Positions 1 through 5,679 of a stretch of 6,084 nucleotides of DNA are shown here, one piece after another. The stretch comes from Hydrogenophaga sp. (GTDB taxonomy: Bacteria; Pseudomonadota; Gammaproteobacteria; Burkholderiales; Burkholderiaceae_C). Below the pieces are notes generated by a model that had not been told where the DNA came from, ran no database searches, and was given only the letters and a program-made list of their open reading frames with translations. Location of the stretch: contig JAABRN010000041.1 in assembly GCA_011390855.1 (NCBI GenBank), positions 1-6,084 of the forward strand, in the 5' to 3' direction. The translations under genes were made by a program, and so were the position numbers. Positions within the stretch are counted from its first letter, which is position 1, and each line of letters opens with the position of its first letter.

Positions 1-26
1 ACCCTCAATGAAGAAGGAGACACCCC

Positions 27-758
27 ATGTCCAAAGATACCTATGTTCTGGTGCACGGTGCGTGGCACACCGGTGCAGAGCTTGAAGCCACGGCCGATCA
101 GCTTCGAACACGTGGCCATACCGTGCATTGCCCGACGCTGGCAGGCAACCGACCGGAAGACGACCGTGCAGCCACCGGACTGGAAGATGCCGCTCAGTCT
201 CTCGCGACCTACCTGGACCAGCAAGGACTGGAACAGGCGCGCCTGGTGGGCCACAGTTATGGCGGTATGGTGATTTCGCGTGTGGCCGACCTGCGCCCGC
301 AGCGCATTGCCCGCCTGGTGTACGTGAATGCCTTCGTGCCACAGCCCGGTGAGTGCCTGAACGACCTGGTGCCACCGCACTACAAGGCCCTGTTCGACAG
401 CATCGCCACCGAGACGGGCGGTGGCGTGATGTTGCCGTTTCCGATCTGGCGCGAGGCGTTCATCAACGATGCGGATCTCGCGCTGGCCTCCGAGGCTTTC
501 GGCAAGCTCAACGCCCACCCATACAAGACTTTCCAGGATCCGATCACCCTCAGCCAGCCCATGGCGGCCTGCCCACTCCCCAAGAGCTATGTGAACTGCC
601 GCATGGACACGGCACTGCCGCAAAGCATGGGCTGGCACCCACGTTTGTCCGAGCGGCTCGGTCTGTTCCGATACATCGAATGCAGCGGCAGTCACGAGGT
701 CTGGTTCACCGACCCTGCCGCGATTGCCAGAGCCATCGAACAAGCAGGGCGTGACTGA
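27..758 (+). CDS. Alpha/beta-fold hydrolase (EstC-like esterase family)
   Basis: A complete 243-residue protein of the small alpha/beta-hydrolase group that includes EstC-type esterases and the plant methylesterase/hydroxynitrile lyase relatives. The N-terminal strand followed by HGAW (residues 10-13) supplies the oxyanion-hole region. The nucleophile elbow is GHSYGG, with Ser77. The likely catalytic acid is Asp194 (RMDT) and the likely base is His223 (SGSHEVWF), so the Ser-Asp-His triad appears intact. There is no signal peptide or membrane segment, so the protein is probably cytoplasmic. The ATG is supported by a clear AAGGAG at 14-19, seven bases upstream. The gene converges on the P-type ATPase gene and has no visible link to metal handling. 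The substrate cannot be told from sequence; an ester is the usual case, and lyase-type activity on the same fold is the alternative. The fold call is firm and the substrate unknown. Confidence 0.92.
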   Translation: MSKDTYVLVHGAWHTGAELEATADQLRTRGHTVHCPTLAGNRPEDDRAATGLEDAAQSLATYLDQQGLEQARLVGHSYGGMVISRVADLRPQRIARLVYVNAFVPQPGECLNDLVPPHYKALFDSIATETGGGVMLPFPIWREAFINDADLALASEAFGKLNAHPYKTFQDPITLSQPMAACPLPKSYVNCRMDTALPQSMGWHPRLSERLGLFRYIECSGSHEVWFTDPAAIARAIEQAGRD

Positions 759-995
759 GATCCGGCAGCAATCGACCGCGCCGGGTTACGCTCTCTGTCG
801 GCCCAACCCGGCGAATCCACCCACACGAAAGAACCATGCACATGGGCCTCGCACAAGGGCCAGCTGCGGTACGGGCGACACAGGGCTGCGCCAGATTCGC
901 CCACAAAGGCCCATCCATCGGTCGACGCTGCCACGGCGGATTTGTTCGGTGTTGCCCCGACTGTCGCCAGGAAAAACACCCCAAACCACCCTCAT
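759..995. other. Convergent intergenic region, 237 bases
   Basis: This gap lies between the stop of the plus-strand hydrolase and the stop of the minus-strand ATPase. The only strong structure is the inverted repeat at 779-813, annotated separately. A weaker inverted pair, GGTGTT and AACACC on the minus strand (about 951-979), sits 17 bases beyond the ATPase stop beside a run of five T on that strand, but its loop is long. Open frames here continue from neighbouring genes or lack a ribosome-binding site, and I see no credible small gene. Confidence 0.6.
779..813 (+). terminator. 9-bp inverted repeat, possible hydrolase terminator
   Basis: The arms CGCCGGGTT (779-787) and AACCCGGCG (805-813) are perfectly complementary, with a 17-base loop. 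The structure starts 20 bases after the hydrolase stop codon, the usual place for a transcript end. No T-tract follows on the plus strand, so it is not a textbook intrinsic terminator. It could instead be a 3'-end stabilising hairpin or a bidirectional stop between convergent genes. Confidence 0.35.
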
Positions 996-3341
996 TCAAG
1001 TTTCCCGGATGGCGTTGCCACGGAGTCGCAAGGCATTGCCGATCACCGAAGCCGAGCTCAGGCTCATGGCGAGCGCAGCGATCATGGGTGACAGCAGCCA
1101 ACCAGTGAACGGGTACAGCAGGCCGGCAGCCAGCGGAATACCCAGCGCGTTGTAGAGGAAAGCGAACGCCAGGTTCTGCTTCATGTTGGTCACCGTGGCC
1201 ATCGAGAGCGCGCGTGCCGTTGCAATACCGCGCAGGTCGCCTTTGACCAGCGTGAGCTGGGCGCTGTTCATTGCCACATCGGTCCCGGTGCCCATGGCAA
1301 TGCCCACATCCGCCCGTGCCAGCGCTGGTGCGTCGTTGATGCCGTCACCCGCCATGGCCACCACCCGCCCCTCGGCCTGAAGTTTCTCCACGAGACGGAG
1401 TTTGTCGGCCGGCTTCACCTCGCCATGGACCTCGTCAATCCCCAGGCGCTGGCCGACCGATCGGGCCGTGGTCAGCCCATCGCCGGTTGCCATCACCACC
1501 CGGATGTTCGCCTGGCGCAACGAAGCGAGCGCTTCGGCCGAGGTGGTCTTTATCGGGTCGGACACCGCCAGCAAGCCGGCCAGGGCCTGGTCCACGGCAA
1601 GATACATGACGCTGGCGCCCTGCTCACGCAGGGCTTCTGCCTCCTTGGCCATGGGTGAGGCGTCCACACCCAGTTGTTGCATCAGGGCCGTGTTCCCCAG
1701 GGCCAGGGCCGCTCCCCCCACGACGCCACGCACGCCAATGCCGGACCCGGAGTCGAACTGATCGGGCTTTTCAAGTTCCAGCGCCTGTTCCCGTGCGGCG
1801 GCCACGATGGCGGCCGCCAGCGGGTGTTCGCTACCCTGATCGAGACTGGCTGCGAGACGCAGCACCTCACTTTCGGAAAAGTGGCCATGGCCAATGGCGC
1901 GCTCGAACACGGGCCGCCCTTCGGTCAGGGTACCGGTCTTGTCAACAATGAGCGTGTCCACCTTGCGCAGGTTCTCGATCGCGGCGGCATCGCGAAACAG
2001 GATACCGCTGGTGGCGCCACGCCCGGTCGCCACCATGATGGACATGGGCGTGGCCAGGCCCAGGGCGCATGGGCAGGCGATGATCAGCACGGCGACCGAA
2101 TTGATGAGGCCATGCACCCAGCTGGGTTCGGGGCCCATCAGACCCCAGCCGAAAAAGGTGAGGATCGCCACACCCACGACGCCCATCACGAACTTCCCCG
2201 CCACCTGGTCGGCCATGCGCTGCATGGGTGCGCGCGAGCGCTGTGCCATGGCGACCATCTGCACGATCTGCGACAGCACGGTAGCGGAGCCCACGTGTTC
2301 AGACCGCATCACCAGGGCGCCACTGGTGTTGAGGGTGGCACCGATCAGCTTGTCACCCTCCCGTTTCGAGACCGGCAGCGGTTCACCGGTGAGCATCGAT
2401 TCGTCCAGCGCGCTGGCGCCTTCGACCACTGTGCCGTCGGTGGGGACTTTTTCGCCGGGACGCACGCGCAACAGGTCGCCCACATGCACATGCGCCAGCG
2501 GCACGTCTTCCTCCTGCCCGTCTGCTGTGATGCGCCGCGCTGTCTTGGGCGCCAGCCCCAGCAGCGAACGAATGGCTGCCGAGGTCTGCGAACGCGCCTT
2601 GAGTTCAAGCAACTGCCCCAGCAGGGTCAGCGAGATGATCACCGCAGCGGCCTCGAAGTACACGCCCACCCGCCCCATCGAGACGAACGAGGCGGGGAAG
2701 ACCTGGGGCGCCACCGTGGCCACCGTGCTGTAGACAAACGCCGCCCCAGTGCCCAGCCCGATGAGGGTCCACATGTTGGGGCTGCGATTCACCAATGACT
2801 GCACGCAGCGCACAAAGAAAGGCCAGCCCGCCCACAGCACGATGGGCACCGTGAGGAAGAGTTCGATCCAGCTCTGCACCGCCATGTCGAACCATGCCAG
2901 GCGGTGGCCGAACATGGCCAGCACGGTGACGATCACAGTGAGCGGCAATGTCCACCAGAAGCGGCGCTGGAAGTCCTTGAGTTCGGGGTTGTCCTGCTCC
3001 TCCAGCTCGGGCATCAGCGGCTCCAGCGACATGCCGCACTTGGGGCAGCTGCCCGGGTGGTCCTGCCGGATTTCGGGGTGCATGGGGCAGGTGTAGACCG
3101 TGCCGGCCGCCTCAGGAGCCTGTTCCGCCGATGACACAGGGGCGAGGTATGCCAGGGGATTCGCCACAAATTTGCCTTGGCATTTCGCGCTACAGAAATG
3201 AAAGGTCCGCCCTTCGTGCTCGGCCTGGTGAGGCGATGATTCGGTCACCGTCATGCCGCAAACAGGGTCCTTGAGCCTCACTGGGTCGGTCGGATTGTCC
3301 TCAGAACGGCCGGCGGGATGGCGGTGCCTTGTCGTGTCCAT
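996..3341 (-). CDS. copA: Cu(I)/Ag(I)-translocating P1B-type ATPase with YHS and heavy-metal-binding domains
   Basis: A complete 781-residue inner-membrane pump predicted to use ATP to export monovalent copper or silver from the cytoplasm. The N terminus has a YHS domain (about 24-66, DPVCGM with Cys28, then Cys50 and Cys54). A heavy-metal-binding domain follows (83-106, YTCPMHPE, then Cys99 and Cys102). No classical GMTCxxC HMA domain is present. The core is complete: TGEP phosphatase loop (318-321), CPC metal site (423-425), DKTGTLT with phosphorylated Asp467, SEHP (504-507) and GDGIND (665-670). The YN of FLYN (730-731) and MSLSS (759-763) in the last two helices are the P1B-1 signature that selects Cu(I)/Ag(I). 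About eight membrane helices are visible. The ATG is fixed by AAGGAG at 3349-3354. The symbol copA follows the common usage for this enzyme; copF or silP is used for similar pumps elsewhere. Copper versus silver cannot be separated by sequence. Confidence 0.96.
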   Translation of the reverse strand: MDTTRHRHPAGRSEDNPTDPVRLKDPVCGMTVTESSPHQAEHEGRTFHFCSAKCQGKFVANPLAYLAPVSSAEQAPEAAGTVYTCPMHPEIRQDHPGSCPKCGMSLEPLMPELEEQDNPELKDFQRRFWWTLPLTVIVTVLAMFGHRLAWFDMAVQSWIELFLTVPIVLWAGWPFFVRCVQSLVNRSPNMWTLIGLGTGAAFVYSTVATVAPQVFPASFVSMGRVGVYFEAAAVIISLTLLGQLLELKARSQTSAAIRSLLGLAPKTARRITADGQEEDVPLAHVHVGDLLRVRPGEKVPTDGTVVEGASALDESMLTGEPLPVSKREGDKLIGATLNTSGALVMRSEHVGSATVLSQIVQMVAMAQRSRAPMQRMADQVAGKFVMGVVGVAILTFFGWGLMGPEPSWVHGLINSVAVLIIACPCALGLATPMSIMVATGRGATSGILFRDAAAIENLRKVDTLIVDKTGTLTEGRPVFERAIGHGHFSESEVLRLAASLDQGSEHPLAAAIVAAAREQALELEKPDQFDSGSGIGVRGVVGGAALALGNTALMQQLGVDASPMAKEAEALREQGASVMYLAVDQALAGLLAVSDPIKTTSAEALASLRQANIRVVMATGDGLTTARSVGQRLGIDEVHGEVKPADKLRLVEKLQAEGRVVAMAGDGINDAPALARADVGIAMGTGTDVAMNSAQLTLVKGDLRGIATARALSMATVTNMKQNLAFAFLYNALGIPLAAGLLYPFTGWLLSPMIAALAMSLSSASVIGNALRLRGNAIRET

Positions 3342-3348
3342 TGAGCTG

Positions 3349-3354
3349 CTCCTT
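3349..3354 (-). promoter_or_regulatory. Ribosome-binding site of the P-type ATPase gene
   Basis: The minus strand reads AAGGAG seven bases before the ATG at 3341. The frame is closed by a stop at 3369-3371 only a few codons upstream, so this start is the only sensible one. The YHS domain therefore lies near the true N terminus. Confidence 0.85.
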
Positions 3355-3431
3355 GCTGGTTTTCGGTTTCAACCTGCGCGTGAACCCCGTTTGGGTCAGG
3401 CCCTTGCCCACAGGAAGCTGGCCATCCGGAC

Positions 3432-3563
3432 TCAGCCGGATAGCGCGGAGGCGGCCTCCTCGGCCACATGGACCTTGCGCTCTGTGGCGAAGACCGGCAG
3501 GCCGCCCCCGGCCAGCGACGTCGACGGGAGCGCCCGTTTCCGGATTCAATTTTTGTGGGTCAC
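3432..3563 (-). pseudogene. Possible small ORF interrupted by an in-frame TGA
   Basis: On the minus strand, GGAG lies five bases upstream of a GTG codon at 3563. The frame reads five codons, hits TGA at 3546-3548, then continues in the same frame for 37 codons to TGA at 3432-3434. That open part has the codon look of real genes here: about 24 of the last 27 sense codons end in G or C, with an ordinary residue mix (for example LPVFATERKVHVAEE). No ATG, GTG or TTG follows the internal stop until late in the frame. It could be a small gene broken by one nonsense change, a remnant of a larger gene, or chance in GC-rich DNA. I recognise no family. Confidence is low. Confidence 0.22.
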
Positions 3564-3567
3564 AAAA
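3551..3567. promoter_or_regulatory. Perfect 7-bp inverted repeat, candidate operator
   Basis: TTTTGTG (3551-3557) and CACAAAA (3561-3567) are perfectly complementary around a 3-base centre. The element lies in the AT-richest part of the region upstream of the ATPase gene and three bases from a second dyad at 3571-3591. Position and symmetry suggest a binding site for a dimeric regulator. The regulator is not identifiable. Confidence 0.4.
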
Positions 3568-3570
3568 TCT

Positions 3571-3591
3571 CCAGTCTGAAATTCAAACTGG
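3571..3591. promoter_or_regulatory. 21-bp near-perfect palindrome, candidate operator upstream of the ATPase gene
   Basis: The arms CCAGTCTGAA (3571-3580) and TTCAAACTGG (3582-3591) flank a single central A, and nine of the ten pairs match. A dyad of this length, about 230 bases upstream of the ATPase ATG and beside the 3551-3567 repeat, is typical of an operator for a dimeric transcription factor. It does not look like the CueR box, and I cannot assign it with confidence to a CopR/CusR-type site. Confidence 0.45.
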
Positions 3592-3621
3592 GGAGCCCAG
3601 GGACCTCTGTCTGGAGGCCCC
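3588..3621 (-). terminator. Tandem short hairpins after the Met-rich lipoprotein gene
   Basis: Two stem-loops lie 57 to 90 bases past the lipoprotein stop. GGGACCTC (3600-3607) pairs with GAGGCCCC (3614-3621) at seven of eight positions around a 6-base loop. CTGGG (3588-3592) pairs perfectly with CCCAG (3596-3600) around GAG. Reading on the minus strand, the second is followed by TTTGAATTT, a broken T-rich tract, so weak intrinsic termination is possible. The second hairpin also overlaps the 3571-3591 palindrome, so this may instead be part of the ATPase control region. Confidence 0.3.
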
Positions 3622-3677
3622 ATGTGCAGCCCTGCCCGCTCACATCCAGGCCCGGCGTGCTCATTGCCGGCAGGCGA

Positions 3678-4202
3678 TCACCGGCTGGCAGGCGGCATGC
3701 CAGCACCAGGCATGCGTTGCATCATCATTTCCATCATGGTCTGCATCATGTCCATGCGCATTTCCATCATCTGATGGTGCTTGGACATGTCCATGGGCAT
3801 GTCTTTCTTTCCACCCATGCCTGGCATCGCACCTTTGCCGCGCATGTGCCCCATGCCGTCCATGCCTTTCTGGTTTTTCATGCCCTTCATCATCGCCATG
3901 CCCTCGTGCATGGTCTTCATGTGCTCGTCCATCAGGGCTTGGCGTTCAGCAGGGGTCTTTGCGTTCATCATCTTGTCTCTCATGTCCTGCATCATCTTCA
4001 TGTGGTCGTGCGTGGCCATCGATGGGGTCGCTGAAGGAGCCGCTGCAGTTGTTTTCGCTGGCGCCGCAGCGGCTGGGTGATGAGCGGCGTGGGCGCCGGC
4101 TTTTGATGCCGCTGCGTTTCCCGCGTCCGGTGCCGAAGGGGTTGCGCAGGCGGTCAGCAGGACCGTGGTGGAGATCGCAAGGAGTGTGACGATTCTGTTC
4201 AT
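3678..4202 (-). CDS. Methionine-rich lipoprotein, putative envelope copper/silver-binding protein
   Basis: A 174-residue protein exported as a lipoprotein. The signal peptide ends in the lipobox LTAC with Cys19 as the lipidated residue, and Ala20 at +2 favours sorting to the outer membrane. Residues 20-60 are a flexible Ala/Pro/Ser linker with His38, His41 and His42. Residues 62-169 hold 35 methionines, about one residue in three, in MKMM, MMEMRMDMM and MMEMMM clusters with scattered histidines (65, 67, 94, 99, 119, 142, 143). Clusters of this kind bind Cu(I)/Ag(I) in copper proteins such as CopB/PcoB N-terminal regions and CusF/CopK-like chaperones, but I see no full match to those families. 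The ATG at 4202 has only a weak GGA nearby; it is chosen because the signal peptide begins there. Lying before the Cu(I) ATPase gene on the same strand, it probably holds metal outside the inner membrane. Lipoprotein is firm; metal role is inference. Confidence 0.85.
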   Translation of the reverse strand: MNRIVTLLAISTTVLLTACATPSAPDAGNAAASKAGAHAAHHPAAAAPAKTTAAAPSATPSMATHDHMKMMQDMRDKMMNAKTPAERQALMDEHMKTMHEGMAMMKGMKNQKGMDGMGHMRGKGAMPGMGGKKDMPMDMSKHHQMMEMRMDMMQTMMEMMMQRMPGAGMPPASR

Positions 4203-4228
4203 GGTGGTGTCCAGTGAATGAGTAAGGC

Positions 4229-4248
4229 TGTCGCCAGCAATGGCGACA
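4229..4248. repeat. Perfect 8-bp inverted repeat in the lipoprotein leader
   Basis: TGTCGCCA (4229-4236) and TGGCGACA (4241-4248) pair perfectly around a 4-base loop. The element lies 26 bases upstream of the lipoprotein ATG, in what would be its 5' leader if transcription comes from further right. It could be an operator dyad or an RNA hairpin affecting translation or mRNA stability. No T-tract follows on the minus strand, so it is not a plain terminator. Confidence 0.45.
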
Positions 4249-4303
4249 CAATGGAAGAGGTTCGGAAGAGAGGAAGGCCGCTGGTGCTGGCCAGGGCGCA
4301 GGG

Positions 4304-4331
4304 GCGCTGATCGCGGTTGCCCGCGATGCGC
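4304..4331 (-). terminator. Stable hairpin just after the small Cys protein gene
   Basis: ATCGCGG (4310-4316) and CCGCGAT (4321-4327) pair perfectly. On the minus-strand RNA the loop is GCAA, a GNRA tetraloop. An outer GCGC/GCGC pair (4304-4307 and 4328-4331) extends the stem past a 2-base bulge. It begins one base after the stop codon of the upstream gene. No T-tract follows, so a 3'-end stabilising or processing hairpin is as likely as termination. Confidence 0.4.
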
Positions 4332-4332
4332 C

Positions 4333-4746
4333 TTATAACGTCAGGCGATGGGGGCGCACAGCAATGGGCAAGGCCAGGTGCGCGGGTCGGTGACTGAGCA
4401 CCGGTAGTCGAACGACGGTGCCAGAAGCCGCTGCGGGCACCAAAGCAGGGGGCAGCGTACCAACCACGCCAGCACCCACGTCGTTGGCGGACGCGTCCAG
4501 CTTTTTGATGGCCAGAACGGGTTCATCGCAGAACTTGAGGCAACCGGCGGTGCCGGGATCCGGTTGTTCTTGTTGGTGAGCGTGGACAACCGGCGTGGCA
4601 GGGTGCGCCACCAGAAGCGATGACCGACTGATGTCGTTTGGCGCATTCAGGAGACAGGCATTGGCGACACCTGCGCCCAGCGCGAGCAGCCACACCACCA
4701 GGACCATCCGGGTGATGTGACGCAGCGATCGCCGGTACAGGTGCAT
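4333..4746 (-). CDS. Small exported protein with three cysteines, function unknown
   Basis: A 137-residue protein starting with a basic stretch (MHLYRRSLRH) and a hydrophobic core, ending in GVANA with likely signal peptidase I cleavage before Cys31. Position -3 is Ala, not the Leu/Val usual in a lipobox, so lipidation is less likely. The mature part has Cys31 and the pair C-LKF-C (Cys69, Cys73) followed by DEP, plus His48, His55 and His57. These could form a disulfide or metal site. The rest is Ala/Val/Pro-rich with no recognised domain. Small proteins of this look occur in Burkholderiales, and I recall them near metal genes, but I cannot name a family. No strong ribosome-binding site supports the ATG at 4746. 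An internal Met14 could also start the signal peptide, but the basic N region argues for the longer form. It is 130 bases upstream of the lipoprotein gene on the same strand. Confidence 0.72.
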   Translation of the reverse strand: MHLYRRSLRHITRMVLVVWLLALGAGVANACLLNAPNDISRSSLLVAHPATPVVHAHQQEQPDPGTAGCLKFCDEPVLAIKKLDASANDVGAGVVGTLPPALVPAAASGTVVRLPVLSHRPAHLALPIAVRPHRLTL

Positions 4747-4993
4747 GTTCGTTCAGGGTGATGCGGGCAATGATCTGAGGCTATACCTTGGCGCTCGAAC
4801 AGCCTTGACGCAGATCAACAGAGCTGTGCAGTGCACGGCACTCCTGCGGCATTGTGCGACTGGGCCCAGCCCCGGTCGGTGGGCCACCGAACAGATCGAA
4901 CATCCGCTTTGGGCAAAGTGGGCAAGGACGTGCATGAATCTGCAAAGTCGCATGCGCCGGGGTGCCCGAACTTGCAGCGCCAGCGCCCTTCAT
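4747..4993. other. 247-base intergenic region, possible promoter of the small Cys protein gene
   Basis: The gap separates the anchor protein stop from the start of the small Cys protein on the same strand. Two short dyads are visible: a 15-base palindrome at 4876-4890 (TCGGTGG, G, CCACCGA) and an 11-base one at 4826-4836 (GTGCA, G, TGCAC). On the minus strand a TATAGC near 4780-4785 could be a -10 element, but no good -35 lies at the right distance. Two minus-strand frames begin at the anchor stop (GTGA overlap and TGAATG). Their composition does not look coding, so I do not call them genes. Confidence 0.5.
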
Positions 4994-5659
4994 TCACTTC
5001 ATGCGCTTGATGTCGGTGTAGTCACCGCTCGTGCGCAGGATCACCTTCACATCGGCCTTGCCCCGGTTGCGCCAGTACCAGCCGTGGTTGCCCGTGAAAG
5101 CGGCCTCCAGCACACCCGCGTCGTCCGGAACGCCTCGACCTTTTTCGTAGCTGATCGACTTGCCGGGTGCATCACCGTGGGTGTCGTAGTTGACTTGCCC
5201 GCCCTCTACCACCCACGAGTACTGGGCCTTGGCGCCTTCGTTCATCCTCAATTTGATCTCCGTTCCTTCGCCTGGTGTCAGCGCGAAGGAAATTTCATCT
5301 CGCCACTCGATCCGGGGTGCGGCAACCGCAGCGACGGGAGGTGGTGCAGAGACTGGGGCGGGCAGTTGTGCGGCAATGGCTGGTGCCATGCCGGTGGTTG
5401 CATCCACGGACTGCGAAGGGGCGGCAGCAGGTATGGCGGCGGCATCAGCTGCGGCTTCTGCCGCCAGCTGTTGCTTGATCTCGCCCATGTCGGTCATGCG
5501 CAGGACACGACCCATACCGGTGGGATCGATGCCGTACTCGGCTGGCAGCACGACGGCCACCAACAGCACCACCGCCGAAATGGCAGCCACGATGGTGGAG
5601 CGCAAAAGCTGCTTTGAAGAAGGCAGTTCGGCGCGGGTAGGGGTATCGCTGTTGTACAT
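4994..5659 (-). CDS. Single-pass transmembrane anchor protein, partner of the HupE/UreJ gene
   Basis: A 221-residue protein of the type usually annotated as transmembrane anchor protein next to HupE/UreJ genes in Proteobacteria. It has a short cytoplasmic N terminus (MYNSDTPTRAELPSSKQLLR), one membrane helix at about 21-39, then VLPAEYGIDPTGMGRVL, which is characteristic of the family. A low-complexity Ala/Pro linker follows (about 66-115). The C-terminal globular domain (about 116-221) is rich in beta strand and aromatics, with WVVEGG and NHGWYWRNRG, and would lie in the periplasm. There is no signal-peptidase site. A TTG upstream at 5683 would add eight residues and overlap the HupE stop, but AAGGAA at 5668-5673, eight bases from the ATG at 5659, decides for the shorter form. 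The 20-base gap to HupE/UreJ implies one operon. The biochemical role is unknown; a stabilising or substrate-handling partner is inference. Confidence 0.87.
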   Translation of the reverse strand: MYNSDTPTRAELPSSKQLLRSTIVAAISAVVLLVAVVLPAEYGIDPTGMGRVLRMTDMGEIKQQLAAEAAADAAAIPAAAPSQSVDATTGMAPAIAAQLPAPVSAPPPVAAVAAPRIEWRDEISFALTPGEGTEIKLRMNEGAKAQYSWVVEGGQVNYDTHGDAPGKSISYEKGRGVPDDAGVLEAAFTGNHGWYWRNRGKADVKVILRTSGDYTDIKRMK

Positions 5660-5667
5660 GTGGGGTG

Positions 5668-5673
5668 TTCCTT
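5668..5673 (-). promoter_or_regulatory. Ribosome-binding site that fixes the anchor protein start
   Basis: The minus strand reads AAGGAA eight bases before the ATG at 5659. The alternative TTG at 5681-5683 overlaps the stop codon of the upstream gene and would place this motif inside the coding region, so the ATG is preferred. Confidence 0.8.
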
Positions 5674-5679
5674 GGCTGT

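Larger units (their letters stand above)
3342..3677. other. 336-base intergenic/leader region upstream of the ATPase gene
   Basis: This stretch separates the Met-rich lipoprotein gene from the ATPase gene on the same strand. The half nearer the lipoprotein (about 3540-3625) holds several inverted repeats and the only AT-rich patch nearby, so it is the best place for the ATPase promoter and operator. The half nearer the ATPase (about 3355-3540) is GC-rich and holds a short interrupted reading frame. I do not see a convincing sigma-70 pair or a CueR-type ACCTTCC/GGAAGG dyad. A minus-strand frame that runs through the ATPase start (3301-3549) begins only with TTG, lacks a good ribosome-binding site and matches no family I know. 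Confidence 0.6.

Noticed and set aside
836..1108. Plus-strand 90-codon frame with several Cys and His residues in the convergent gap
   Set aside because: Half of it is antisense to the ATPase C terminus, no ribosome-binding site precedes it, and its Cys/His content gives no recognisable zinc or copper motif.
1894..2733. Second long plus-strand frame (279 codons) antisense to the ATPase
   Set aside because: Same reason: Ser/Thr/Arg-rich translation with no domain and no ribosome-binding site.
1674..2798. Plus-strand 374-codon open frame inside the ATPase gene
   Set aside because: It is a shadow frame antisense to a clearly conserved P-type ATPase; its composition (long Gly/His/Arg stretches) follows from GC-rich codon complementarity and no domain is recognisable.
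3301..3549. Minus-strand 82-codon frame overlapping the ATPase start
   Set aside because: It begins only with TTG, has no ribosome-binding site at a useful distance, is very basic and low in complexity, and runs out of frame into the confidently placed ATPase start.
3468..4034. Plus-strand 188-residue frame strikingly rich in histidine (HHHFHHGLHHVHAHFHH), tempting as a metal-binding protein
   Set aside because: It is exactly antisense to the Met-rich lipoprotein: ATG codons read as CAT (His) on the other strand. The minus frame has a lipobox and sensible architecture; the plus frame has no signal peptide or start signals.
4781..4997. Minus-strand small frames starting at the anchor protein stop (GTGA overlap and TGAATG), one with a CPLC motif
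   Set aside because: Start positions look translationally coupled, but third-position composition is not coding-like, the two frames overlap each other, and neither matches a family known to me.
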